Below are positions 28,773 through 37,539 of a stretch of 64,000 nt of DNA, one piece after another. The translations under genes were made by a program, and so were the position numbers. The stretch is from Dongshaea marina. GTDB taxonomy: Bacteria > Pseudomonadota > Gammaproteobacteria > Enterobacterales > Aeromonadaceae. The notes under the pieces were generated by a model. The model saw nothing but the letters and a program-made list of their open reading frames with translations, did not search any database and had not been told where the DNA came from. The DNA lies in assembly GCF_003072645.1 (NCBI RefSeq), contig NZ_CP028897.1, positions 1,315,658 through 1,379,657 on the forward strand, given 5' to 3'. The first letter of the stretch is position 1; each line of letters opens with the position of its first letter.

Positions 28773-31310
28773 CTATGACTCCGGCTCGCTTTTATCGCCG
28801 CTATTGCCGTTCTTTCCATTGTTGTCACTATCCGGGTGAGGCACAAACAGGCCGTTGCCCGATTCCCAGGCCTGGTGGAGAAGTTGCATCAGCCGCTCCA
28901 GAAGTTTCGGCTCACTGGCCAGCAGTTTTTTCAGCTTATCCATAGGGATCCACAGGGCATCGACCGGGGTCTGGGCACGGATGGTGCTACTGTAGATCCC
29001 GGTGAGCAGGGCTTCGATGCCGAGTAGGGCTCCGGGAGTTTCGGTTCCGACGAGCTCGGTCTGGCCATTTTTGGTCTGATAGAACTCCACCTGACCCCGG
29101 ACTATCATCAACAACCCGTCGGCGCTGGCGCCCTCCTGGGTGATTCGGTCTTCCGGTCCGTAGACCCTGTGGCCGGCAAAGGAGATCATCTGCTCCAGGG
29201 CCGGTATCTGCAGATCCTGACTCCAGTCTGAATCCTGTAACAGATGCATGGGATCGGGGGCGCGACCTGAATCGGGGTTTGTGACAGGTCGTGCATCTTC
29301 TGCTCCACCTGCTCCAGCAGTTTTTCGGCCTCGGGTTTGGCCAGGATGGCATTTTCATGCATCTTCTTGAGCAGGTGACGCTCGCGGTTGAGTAGGATTC
29401 TCAGGGTACAGCCGGTCTCCAGGGAGCGGATCACTTCGGGGAAACATTGACGCAACTGCTCGATATGGCCAAAGGTATCACGCTTGTTGGCCAGAATATC
29501 CTCCCGGACTTTTTCATCGACCGCCTTGGAGGGGGCCAGCTCGTGGACATGGCTGAGCATCTCGTCCTGAGCCTGGACAAAGCCGCGGGCGATATCGTAT
29601 CCCAGGGTCATCCGGCGAAATGCCATGTGGGCTGCAAGCTTGCTACAGCCTGGCATCTTACGCAGCCATATCAGCATCGGAGGGGTATTCCATAGCTGCT
29701 GCAGCTGATCCCGGGGGAACAGGGTGGGGTCCCATCCAGGGCATGCTCCACGGCGTCCACCAGATGCTGGGTAGCGCTGCGTCCCAGAGTTCCCTGGCGG
29801 AATAGCGTCCAGTAGTATTGGCGCTCTGTTTCGAGTAAGCGTCTGCGAAACGCGATCTCTACATCTTCATCCGCGGCCTTGGTCGGCTCTGCCTTGGGAT
29901 CAAAGCTGATGAACTCATCGATTTTGTCCCAGTCTGCGCCGGCCAGGAAACGGTTCTTTTGCAGCTCAGGGAGCATCTCCTGCATCTCGCCACTGATCAA
30001 TGCCTGAGCCTTGTCTACGGTGGCCTGCTTACCTGAGGGGAGCCTGTCCAAACCGAGCCGGGCCAGCAGCCAGCTCATGGTGGTACCATTAATCACTATG
30101 GTCAGAACCACCATGCCGGCACACAGGAACAGCACCTGATCGGATAGCTCTGCCGGGAACAACTCGAGCTGGACCACGGTTAGCGCCAGGGCCAGAGAGA
30201 CGGCACCACGCAGTCCACCCCACCACAGCACGATCGCTTTTTCCTTGGTGATGCCGATGCCGATCCGTGCCAGTAGTGGCATGAATAGAAATATGGTACC
30301 ACCGCGGATCACCATCACCGCGATATAGAGGCCCAGCAGCGCCAGCCAGGCAACGGGATCGTTGAGTGCGACCCGGAACGCCACCAGGACACCCACCATC
30401 AGGAAGATCAAGGTGTTGGCAAAGTGGGCGAGCATCTCCCAGAAGTGGTGGAGGAATCCGGCTACTTCGGGAGAGATCCGGGTCCTCCCGATTCCGGCAA
30501 ACAGCAGCGCCAGTGCGACCACGGCGACCACGCCGGAGACATGCAGTACCCCTTCGGCGACATAAAACACCAGGTAGGCTGATGCGACCGACAGGGTTAT
30601 TTCAATCAGTGGATCGTTGAAGACCCGGCCAATCCAGCCAAGGATCACTCCTCCGATGGCGGCCCCCACGATGAGACCCAGGCACACCACCAACAGGAAG
30701 TCGACTACCACCTGGGGAGGCGTGGTTCCGGCCGAGCCAGCCGCCAGGGTCAGGAACAGGGTAAACAGAACTATGGCGGTTCCATCGTTGAGCAGCGACT
30801 CTCCTTCCAGCAGGGTTTCCAGACGTTTTCGAGAGCTGACCTCCTTGAGCAGGGCGACCACGGCAACCGGGTCGGTGGCGCTAATCAGGGCGCCAAACAG
30901 CAATGCCAGTGGCCAACTCCAGTCCCAGGGAGGGCGTAGTGAACCACGGCGGCGGTGGCCAGGGTGCAGATCAAAAGACCTGGGACCGCCAACAGGGCGA
31001 TCTGCGAAAAGATCCGTCGAAACAGGTGGACCTCCAGGGAGGAGGCGGATTCAAAGATCAGGGTCGGCAGGAACAGAAATAGCAGAATGTGTGGATCGAT
31101 ATCCGAGATGATCGCCAGCGACTGGCCAAAGTGTGGGGAGAAAGAGGAGATGAAACCGTGTCGCTCCGCCAGTCCCAGGACCAGGCCGATCAGCAACAGG
31201 GCGACCGTATAGGGGATCTTAGTGCCCTTTTGCAGGTAACGGGTCCCGGCGCCAATCAGCAGTGCGCTGATGATGAAAACCAAGATCTGGATACCATAAC
31301 CCTCTTCCAT
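28773..31310 (-). CDS. CPA1-type Na+/H+ antiporter with C-terminal cyclic-nucleotide-binding domain, three apparent frameshifts
   Basis: One gene is spread over four frames (30885-31310, 29671-30903, 29186-29677 and 28773-29249). Adding one base at each of three G/C runs (30924-30926, 29726-29733 and 29256-29260) joins them into an 846-aa protein. Residues about 5-420 are a 12-segment antiporter with SATDPVAVVALLKE and GESLLNDGTAIV. A cytoplasmic helical region follows (about 430-690). The last part (about 695-815) is a CNBD: GPEDRITQEGASADGLLMIVRGQVEFY and the Ala/Leu-rich PGALLGIEALLTG. This layout resembles plant SOS1 and sperm NHE proteins. The usual phosphate-cassette Arg is not obvious, so ligand binding is uncertain. 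Confidence 0.85.
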
Positions 31311-31471
31311 GACGTTACTTCCTTTCCATCCCTGTTGATCCAAGTTTAGACTCGCTTGAAGAAGTCGCCCGGGAACTTGTGGTGGGCAAGGGGCCTCTTG
31401 TATGGTGCGTGGGAATTGGTTAGCCTTGGCGCAGATTTTTTATTGGTGATCTCAGCGTGTTTGGAGAGAGA

Positions 31472-32335
31472 ATGACAAAGTATATTGGTGCCCATGTGTC
31501 AGCATCGGGTGGGGTGTGGAACGCACCTAAAAATGCCCACGAGCTGGGAGCCACAGCCTTTGGCCTGTTTACCAAAAATCAGCGACGCTGGGAGGCTAAG
31601 CCCCTGGGTGAGGATGATATCCGCAAGTTCAAGGCCAGCTGCGACAAGTATGGCTACAAGCCGGAGCAGATCCTGCCTCATGATTCCTATCTCATCAATC
31701 TGGGACACCCTGAGCCTGAGGCGCTGGAGAAATCGCGGCGCGCCTTTATTGATGAGATGAGTCGCTGCCGGCAGCTTGGGCTGACGCTACTGAATTTTCA
31801 TCCTGGCAGTCATCTTAGAAAGATTTCAGAGTCAGAGAGCCTGGCGCTGGTGGCCGAGTCGATCAACATTGCCCTCGAGCAGGTACCCGGGGTGAAGGCT
31901 GTGATTGAAAATACCGCCGGTCAGGGGAGTAATCTAGGCTACCGGTTCGAGCAGCTGGCGGAAATCATCGAGGGGGTTGAGGATAAGTCCAGAGTTGGGG
32001 TCTGTATCGATACCTGCCACACCTTTGTTGCCGGTTATGATCTCAGAATCTTTGAAGCCTGTGAACAGACTTTTGCTGAGTTTTCCAAAGTGGTGGGCTT
32101 TGAGTATCTGGCGGGGATGCATATCAATGACAGCAAGGCTGAGCTGGGCTCCCGGGTCGATCGTCATCATAGCCTGGGGCAGGGGTATATCGGCGAAGCT
32201 GCGTTTCGATATATCATGGAGGACACCCGGTTTGATGGGATCCCTCTCATTCTCGAAACCATCGATGATACCATTTGGGCTCAGGAGATCGCCTGGCTCA
32301 AGGGGTTGGCATGTCAGACTGAAGCGGCCGTTTGA
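31472..32335 (+). CDS. nfo: Endonuclease IV
   Basis: Zinc-dependent AP endonuclease that cleaves 5' to abasic sites in base-excision repair. The 287-aa protein has the family motifs [41 protein letters not shown] and [20 protein letters not shown], which supply the three-zinc site. ATG 31472 follows GGAGAGAG. It is full length (E. coli Nfo has 285 aa). It is followed by ung 72 bp downstream on the same strand, making a base-excision repair pair. Confidence 0.97.
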   Translation: MTKYIGAHVSASGGVWNAPKNAHELGATAFGLFTKNQRRWEAKPLGEDDIRKFKASCDKYGYKPEQILPHDSYLINLGHPEPEALEKSRRAFIDEMSRCRQLGLTLLNFHPGSHLRKISESESLALVAESINIALEQVPGVKAVIENTAGQGSNLGYRFEQLAEIIEGVEDKSRVGVCIDTCHTFVAGYDLRIFEACEQTFAEFSKVVGFEYLAGMHINDSKAELGSRVDRHHSLGQGYIGEAAFRYIMEDTRFDGIPLILETIDDTIWAQEIAWLKGLACQTEAAV

Positions 32336-32407
32336 GCCGCGTGTATGCATTCAGAGCAGACCTTCATTTTTCGCACGAAGGCCTCTTAACTTTTTTAGAC
32401 GGGAAAC

Positions 32408-33109
32408 ATGATGGCAAGTTGGAAAGATGTGATCGGTGAGCAGAAACAGCAAACCTATTTTCAGGAGACCTTGGCTCAGGTTCAGCGCGAACGCGATGCC
32501 GGACAGATCATCTATCCTCCGGCCAAGGATGTGTTTAATGCGTTTAAATTTACCGAGTTTGCGGATGTGAAGGTGGTGATCCTGGGTCAGGATCCCTACC
32601 ATGGTCCGGGGCAGGCGCATGGCCTGTGCTTTTCGGTATTGCCCGGGGTGCGCACGCCTCCTTCGCTGGTCAATATCTATAAGGAGATGGTCCAGGATAT
32701 CCCGGGTTTTACTATTCCTGAACATGGTTATCTTGAGAGCTGGGCACGTCAGGGAGTCCTGCTGCTGAATACGGTTCTGACGGTTCAGGCGGGAAAGGCG
32801 CACTCCCATGCCCGGCTTGGCTGGGAGCAATTTACCGATGAGGTGATTGCTCAGCTCAATGCACACCGGGAAGGGGTTGTCTTCCTGTTGTGGGGGGCCC
32901 ATGCCCAGAAAAAAGGGCGAATGATCGACAGGCAACGCCACCATGTGTTGTGCGCACCTCATCCCAGCCCATTGTCGGCACACCGAGGCTTTTTTGGTTG
33001 TAAACACTTCTCCCAGACTAACGAGCTGCTGATTTCTCAGGGCAAGCAGGCGATCGACTGGCAGCCTCAACTGGTAACACAGGAGACAGTTGAACCAATC
33101 TCTGGTTGA
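32408..33109 (+). CDS. ung: Uracil-DNA glycosylase
   Basis: This enzyme removes uracil from DNA, creating the abasic sites that endonuclease IV processes. Motif A with the catalytic Asp is [13 protein letters not shown] (about residues 60-72) and the DNA-intercalating loop is [13 protein letters not shown]. It is 233 aa, full length. ATG 32408 is followed immediately by a second ATG. It lies 72 bp after nfo. Confidence 0.97.
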   Translation: MMASWKDVIGEQKQQTYFQETLAQVQRERDAGQIIYPPAKDVFNAFKFTEFADVKVVILGQDPYHGPGQAHGLCFSVLPGVRTPPSLVNIYKEMVQDIPGFTIPEHGYLESWARQGVLLLNTVLTVQAGKAHSHARLGWEQFTDEVIAQLNAHREGVVFLLWGAHAQKKGRMIDRQRHHVLCAPHPSPLSAHRGFFGCKHFSQTNELLISQGKQAIDWQPQLVTQETVEPISG

Positions 33110-33197
33110 GTTAACAGCTTTTAATAAAGATGTTATCGCTTATGGATCCTGAGCTGTATAATGGCGCCATTTTGTTGCAGGCTTTCAAGGAGAGTAT

Positions 33198-33740
33198 ATG
33201 CTGGCCGCGCTGCGTCAGGAACACAGAAATATCGGTAAGTTGCTGGATGTTCTTGAAGAGAAATTGTTTTTACTGAAACAGGAAAAGCGTATCCGCTACC
33301 GGCTGATCCGCGATATCATTGGTTATCTGCATGATGTGTCTGACAAGACCCATCATCCCCGTGAAGATCTGATTTACGACTATTACCTGGAATATCGCTG
33401 CCAGGATCCCAGGTTGGTGAACCGGGTGAAGCAGGAACATCAGCTATTTATTTCGGCGAGCGAGGAGCTCAGTGCGCTGGTGGAGATGATCTTGCTGGAT
33501 GCGGTGATCCCGCAGCAGCAGTTTATTGAGCAGCTTGCCCGTTTCATTGAGCTGCAGCGCGGGCATATTCAGCGCGAAGAGCAGGAGTTGTTTCCCCTCT
33601 TAAGTGAACAATTGACCGAGGATGACTGGCGATTGGTGGAGCAGAGCTGGCAACATGGCCAGGCTGAGGATCCCCTGTTTGGTAAAGAGGTTGCCGAACG
33701 TTACCGGGAGCTTGCTAAGCGGCTCGGTCTGGTGGAATAA
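33198..33740 (+). CDS. Hemerythrin-like domain protein
   Basis: A 180-aa cytoplasmic four-helix protein of the hemerythrin HHE family, which binds a di-iron centre or senses oxygen or NO. Metal-ligand candidates are visible in order: EHRNIGKLLDVLEE, KTHHPREDLIYDY, VKQEHQLF and RGHIQREEQELFPLL. ATG 33198 follows TCAAGGAGAGTAT. A terminator follows the stop directly. No partner gene is adjacent, so its signalling role is unknown. Confidence 0.88.
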   Translation: MLAALRQEHRNIGKLLDVLEEKLFLLKQEKRIRYRLIRDIIGYLHDVSDKTHHPREDLIYDYYLEYRCQDPRLVNRVKQEHQLFISASEELSALVEMILLDAVIPQQQFIEQLARFIELQRGHIQREEQELFPLLSEQLTEDDWRLVEQSWQHGQAEDPLFGKEVAERYRELAKRLGLVE

Positions 33741-33741
33741 G

Positions 33742-33768
33742 AAAAGCCTGCTGGATGCAGGCTTTTTT
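33742..33768 (+). terminator. Terminator after the hemerythrin gene
   Basis: Stem AAAAGCCTGC / GCAGGCTTTT with a short loop and T-tract. It also lies just downstream of the convergent DUF3545 gene. Confidence 0.88.
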
Positions 33769-33771
33769 AAC

Positions 33772-33951
33772 TCAGAATTCGAGGTCGTCAATTGGCCCAT
33801 CAAAGGCAAAATCGATGGAGCGTAGCTCCTCCTGTAATCGATATCTGTCTTTTAAAGCTTCAATCTCTCTCCATCTCCTCTTCTTTTTTGAAGCAGTGTC
33901 GCGGCGCCCAGTTTGCTCATCAGCACGTTCTGTGGTTTCGAACCTGTCCAT
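33772..33951 (-). CDS. DUF3545 family small protein
   Basis: A 59-aa protein, MDRFETTERADEQTG then KKKRRWREIEALKDRYRL and an acidic end DGPIDDLEF. This matches the DUF3545 family of small basic-then-acidic proteins found in Shewanella, Vibrio and relatives; its function is unknown. GGAGGAGGAACC precedes the ATG at 33951. It converges on the hemerythrin gene and shares its terminator hairpin. Confidence 0.8.
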   Translation of the reverse strand: MDRFETTERADEQTGRRDTASKKKRRWREIEALKDRYRLQEELRSIDFAFDGPIDDLEF

Positions 33952-34020
33952 GGTTCCTCCTCCTTGCTGCGGACTGTCACGCCCTGTTTAACATGGCTCA
34001 TAACAAAATGAAACATATTA

Positions 34021-34104
34021 ATGCATTCTGGCAAACTGTTTGCTTACTTCCTGTTCATTGTGGTTGTTGTTTGCGCTTTTTTATGGTTTCAGAAGCTAAG
34101 CTGA
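34021..34104 (+). CDS. Possible 27-aa single-span membrane peptide
   Basis: The frame starts MHSGKLFAYFLFIVVVVCAF and ends LWFQKLS. One strong hydrophobic segment with basic residues at both ends is typical of small bacterial membrane proteins. No clear Shine-Dalgarno is visible. It is divergent from the DUF3545 gene and ends 17 bp before the tal terminator hairpin. Confidence 0.35.
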   Translation: MHSGKLFAYFLFIVVVVCAFLWFQKLS

Positions 34105-34120
34105 GTTAACAAGCGGTAAT

Positions 34121-34149
34121 AAAAAAGCCCATCGCGGTGGCGATGGGCT
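34121..34149 (-). terminator. Terminator after tal
   Basis: On the minus strand AGCCCATCGC / GCGATGGGCT with a 4-nt loop, followed by a run of six U. Confidence 0.9.
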
Positions 34150-34173
34150 CTGTTTCATCTGGGGCTTTTTGAG

Positions 34174-35133
34174 TTAAGCCAGGCGGCTTTTCAGCATGGT
34201 TTCGAGCTTGCCCTGATCGATTGCAAAGTTGCGGATCCCCTCTGCAAGCTTTTCAACGGCCATTGGGTCCTGGCCATGCTCCCAGCGGAACTCTGCCTCG
34301 GTCAGGGGAGTGGGCCTGGTCTTAGGGGCCGCTGTGGTTTTAACCAGCTTGCGTGGCAGTTCACCCTGGGCCTGATTCAGATCTTCTAAGAGATTTGGAC
34401 CTATGGTCAGGCGGTCGCAGCCCGCTAGCTCCAGGATCTCATCGGTATTACGGAAGCTGGCCCCCATCACTATGGTGTTGTAGCCATGCTCTTTGTAGTA
34501 GTTGTATATCTTGGTTACAGAGATCACGCCCGGATCTTCGGCTGGCGCATAACTTTCGGTGCCTGTGCTCTTTTTGTACCAGTCGAGGATCCGGCCAACG
34601 AAGGGAGAGATCAGGAACACCCCTGCCTCGGCACAGGCTCGGGCCTGGGCAAAGCTGAACAGCAGGGTCAGGTTACAGTTGATTCCCTCTTTTTCCAGTT
34701 GCTCTCCGGCGCGGATCCCTTCCCAGGTCGATGCCAGTTTGATCAGGATGCGATCGTTGGGGATGCCTGCCTCATTATAAAGACGTATCAACTTGTGAGC
34801 CTTCTCAATGCTGCTACGGCTGTCATAGGATAGACGAGCATCGACTTCAGTCGAGATGCGTCCCGGAACAATTTTCAGGATTTCGACACCTATGTTGACG
34901 GCAAGCTTGTCACTGGCATCAGTCAATTGTTGTGCCGGGTCACTGCTCTGTTGCTTGGCCCATTGCACAGCCTCATCAATCAAGGGGGCATACTCAGGGA
35001 TCTGGGCTGCCTTGAGAACCAGGGATGGGTTGGTAGTTGCATCCTGAGGCTGGTAGCGCTTGATCGCCTCGATATCCCCGGTGTCCGCAACCACTGTGGT
35101 GAGCGCTTTGAGTTGAGTAAGTTTATCGATCAT
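34174..35133 (-). CDS. tal: Transaldolase
   Basis: Non-oxidative pentose phosphate pathway enzyme that moves a dihydroxyacetone unit via a Schiff-base lysine. The 319-aa protein has the Asp of [10 protein letters not shown] and the catalytic Lys132 in [13 protein letters not shown], numbered as in E. coli TalB. ATG 35133 ([14 protein letters not shown]) is the family start. The gene stands alone, with a repeat element immediately upstream of its promoter region. Confidence 0.97.
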   Translation of the reverse strand: MIDKLTQLKALTTVVADTGDIEAIKRYQPQDATTNPSLVLKAAQIPEYAPLIDEAVQWAKQQSSDPAQQLTDASDKLAVNIGVEILKIVPGRISTEVDARLSYDSRSSIEKAHKLIRLYNEAGIPNDRILIKLASTWEGIRAGEQLEKEGINCNLTLLFSFAQARACAEAGVFLISPFVGRILDWYKKSTGTESYAPAEDPGVISVTKIYNYYKEHGYNTIVMGASFRNTDEILELAGCDRLTIGPNLLEDLNQAQGELPRKLVKTTAAPKTRPTPLTEAEFRWEHGQDPMAVEKLAEGIRNFAIDQGKLETMLKSRLA

Positions 35134-35165
35134 CACTATCTATTCCTTGTAGATTCGGGTACTTG

Positions 35166-35430
35166 GGCTCTGTTGAGGTTTCCAATCTTGAACCTGTTGC
35201 CCCTGAAAATGTTGTGCCCGTGATAGCAATCATCAAGTATCGCTGCATCTAAACAGATGCTGAGCAACAATGAACTGGGCTTTTTCAGGCGCAACCCGAG
35301 GGCAGTGGCAACTTTTCCTCCCCGCAGCGTTATCAGATGCTCATGTAGAGTTACTACACTACACATCTTCTGCCTTGCTGGTTGAAAAAATTGCCAACTG
35401 CAGAACCAAATCAGAAACCTCAACAGAGCC
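35166..35430. repeat. MITE-like element or IS remnant with 17-bp inverted ends
   Basis: A 265-bp segment is bounded by perfect inverted repeats GGCTCTGTTGAGGTTTC (35166-35182) and its complement (35414-35430). Next to the left end lies a segment reading (minus strand) FRGNRFKIGN, which also occurs at 49946-50056 and looks like the C-terminus of a transposase. So this is either a miniature element or an internally deleted IS. It lies between tal and ldhA. I could not identify a clear target duplication. Confidence 0.7.
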
Positions 35431-35543
35431 TAGTCCTGTAGGGGCAAGACTCTTTTTTTAATCAGCTCATCTTAGCATGGCGGACGGGTTATCCCAGAGG
35501 CCTTGTAGATCTAATTGGGTCACAGCGGTAATCGTTATCATTA

Positions 35544-35642
35544 TGTAATTAAATTACACATAAAGAGGTTAAAACCTGAATCCAGATCAATTTTTTTAAT
35601 GGTTACGGCTTGACGCTGGGTCTTATGTGTAATTTAATTACA
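35544..35642 (+). promoter_or_regulatory. ldhA promoter with two HexR-type operators
   Basis: The palindrome TGTAATTAAATTACA occurs at 35544-35558 and its complement TGTAATTTAATTACA at 35628-35642, within a 20-bp perfect inverted repeat. This matches the HexR consensus of gammaproteobacteria. The centres are 84 bp apart, eight helical turns, which would allow looping. A promoter TTGACG (35610-35615), 17 bp, TTTAAT (35633-35638) places the second box over the -10 element. Confidence 0.75.
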
Positions 35643-35666
35643 GAAAATATCCGGGGGAGAGTGCTT

Positions 35667-36655
35667 ATGAATATTGCCATCTTTAGTAGTAAAAGCTATG
35701 ACCGTCAGTGGTTCCAGCAGGCAAATCAGCAGTTTGAGCATCAACTTGAGTTTTTTGATACTCAGCTGGATCATCGAACTTCGATCCTGGCCCGGGAGCA
35801 TGAGGTAGTCTGTGCCTTCGTTAATGACACTTTGAATCGTCGGGTTCTGGAGTGTCTGGCACAGGGTAAAACCCGCTTGATCGCCCTGCGTTGCGCTGGC
35901 TTTAATAATGTCGATTTGGTTGCGGCACGTGAGCTTGGGATCAAGGTCGTGCGAGTTCCGGCATACTCTCCCGAGGCTGTTGCCGAGCACACTGTGGGCC
36001 TGATGATGACCCTCAACCGGCGGATCCACAAGGCGTATCAACGAACCCGGGATGCTAACTTCTCACTGGAGGGGCTGGTTGGCTTTAATATGCACGGGCG
36101 AACGGTCGGGATTGTGGGGACCGGCAAGATTGGTCAGGCGACGGCGCGGATCCTCAAGGGCTTTGGGATGAATATCCTGGCTTATGATCCCTATCCGAAT
36201 CAGCAGATGTTGGATCTCGGAGCCGACTACACGGATCTGGATACCCTGCTGCGTCGCTCCGATGTGATCTCTTTGCACTGCCCCTTGTTTGAAGAGAATC
36301 ATCACCTGCTCAATAGCGATGCTTTCGACAAGATGAAGGATGGGGTGATGATCATCAATACCAGTCGCGGGGGCTGTTAGACTCTGTGGCGGCGATCGAG
36401 GCTCTGAAGGCGGGGCGGATCGGTGCCCTGGGCCTGGATGTTTATGAGGATGAAAAGCATCTTTTCTTCGAAGATAAATCCAGTGAAGTGATTCGGGATG
36501 ATACCTTCCGCCGACTCTCAGCCTGTCACAATGTATTGTTTACCGGGCATCAGGCGTTTTTGACCGGGGAGGCGCTGCTGTCGATCGCTCAGACGACCCT
36601 CGGAAATATAGAGGCCTTTATGCGAGGCGAGCCTCTGGTCAATGAGGTGAGTTGA
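35667..36655 (+). CDS. ldhA: Fermentative D-lactate dehydrogenase, with an apparent frameshift
   Basis: NAD-dependent enzyme that reduces pyruvate to D-lactate under low oxygen. ATG 35667 (MNIAIFSSKSYDRQWF) follows GGGGGAGAGTGCTT. NAD-binding GIVGTGKIGQATARI, the substrate Arg in IINTSRGG, and the catalytic His in FTGHQAFLT are seen. The first frame stops at TAG 36378 after SRGGC. Adding one G to the five-G run at 36369-36373 restores SRGGLLDSVAAIEAL and gives 329 aa, exactly the length of E. coli LdhA. A terminator follows. Control by HexR is likely from the upstream boxes. Confidence 0.92.
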
Positions 36656-36677
36656 GGCAAGCTCTGTTTCATCAAAC

Positions 36678-36705
36678 AAAAAGCGCTGCATTTGCAGCGC
36701 TTTTT
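36678..36705. terminator. Terminator after ldhA
   Basis: Stem AAAAAGCGCTGCA / TGCAGCGCTTTTT, usable in both directions between ldhA and the convergent methyltransferase gene. Confidence 0.92.
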
Positions 36706-36746
36706 GTTATCGATTGAAAACTACTTCCTATGGAGGTGGTGATCTT

Positions 36747-37358
36747 TTACAGCTCCAGGGTGGTCAGTGATGGCTTTTTTTGCCAGGTCAAAACTGCCGC
36801 CGGGAACATATTAAACAAAACCCAGCGGACCCGGATCAGCGGACCGAACTTCTCCTCCATCTGGGCACGAAACTCCTTGGCATTTTTAAATTGATAGGCG
36901 TGCAGGTATTGGAACGTGGTGAAAGTGGCCTTGGTGGTGGTGGCATCTGCGACCGCCTCCACGATCTGGGTGGTCACCTCTTTGGGCAGGGAGGCAAAGG
37001 GGAGTCCGGAGATCAGGTGATCGATCATGGGGCGTTGGTGGAGCTTAAGAATTGTCTCAAGCTGCTCAGCCTGGCCACAGGCAAACTCAGCATAGGGAAA
37101 TTGCTGCTTTAGCTCCTGGGTAAATTTTGGGTTGAGCTCTACACCCAGATACTGTTTTGGTGAAGCGAGTTTTGCCAGTATATAGCGGGTAAAGCTACCG
37201 GTTCCCGGCCCGAGTTCTACCACATGATCGTGCGGGAAAAATGTCAGGTGCTTGGTCATACCGTAGGCAAGAGCGGGTGCGCTGGGAAAGAGAGCACCAA
37301 CCGATTTTGGGTTGGCGGCGAAGGCGCGCAAAAAAAGAGCATAGGATTGTAAAGACAT
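36747..37358 (-). CDS. SAM-dependent methyltransferase, PmtA/rRNA-dimethylase-like
   Basis: A 203-aa class I methyltransferase. The SAM-binding motif I is VVELGPGTGSFTRYIL (about residues 46-61), preceded by NPKSVGALFPSAPALAYGM, which is characteristic of bacterial phospholipid N-methyltransferase-like proteins related to KsgA. The motif IV-like region is ISGLPFASL. The true substrate (phosphatidylethanolamine, RNA or other) cannot be decided. It appears monocistronic. Confidence 0.75.
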   Translation of the reverse strand: MSLQSYALFLRAFAANPKSVGALFPSAPALAYGMTKHLTFFPHDHVVELGPGTGSFTRYILAKLASPKQYLGVELNPKFTQELKQQFPYAEFACGQAEQLETILKLHQRPMIDHLISGLPFASLPKEVTTQIVEAVADATTTKATFTTFQYLHAYQFKNAKEFRAQMEEKFGPLIRVRWVLFNMFPAAVLTWQKKPSLTTLEL

Positions 37359-37539
37359 CTTGCTTCTCTTAGGTTATGAGTCCGAGAGTCGAGTATAACA
37401 GCAACTATGGTCAAAAAGTGTCACAAGATGTGTCAGAGGCAAGGTCGCTATTTTGCGACAGATAAAATTCAATACAATCAATGAATTAAAAAGTTGTGTT
37501 GCGCTGTCTTCGTTGCAAAGGCCAGCGCAACAGCGAGTA

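Noticed and set aside
32351-33070. 239-codon open frame antisense to ung
   Set aside because: It mirrors the conserved ung gene codon for codon; its translation has no recognisable domain.
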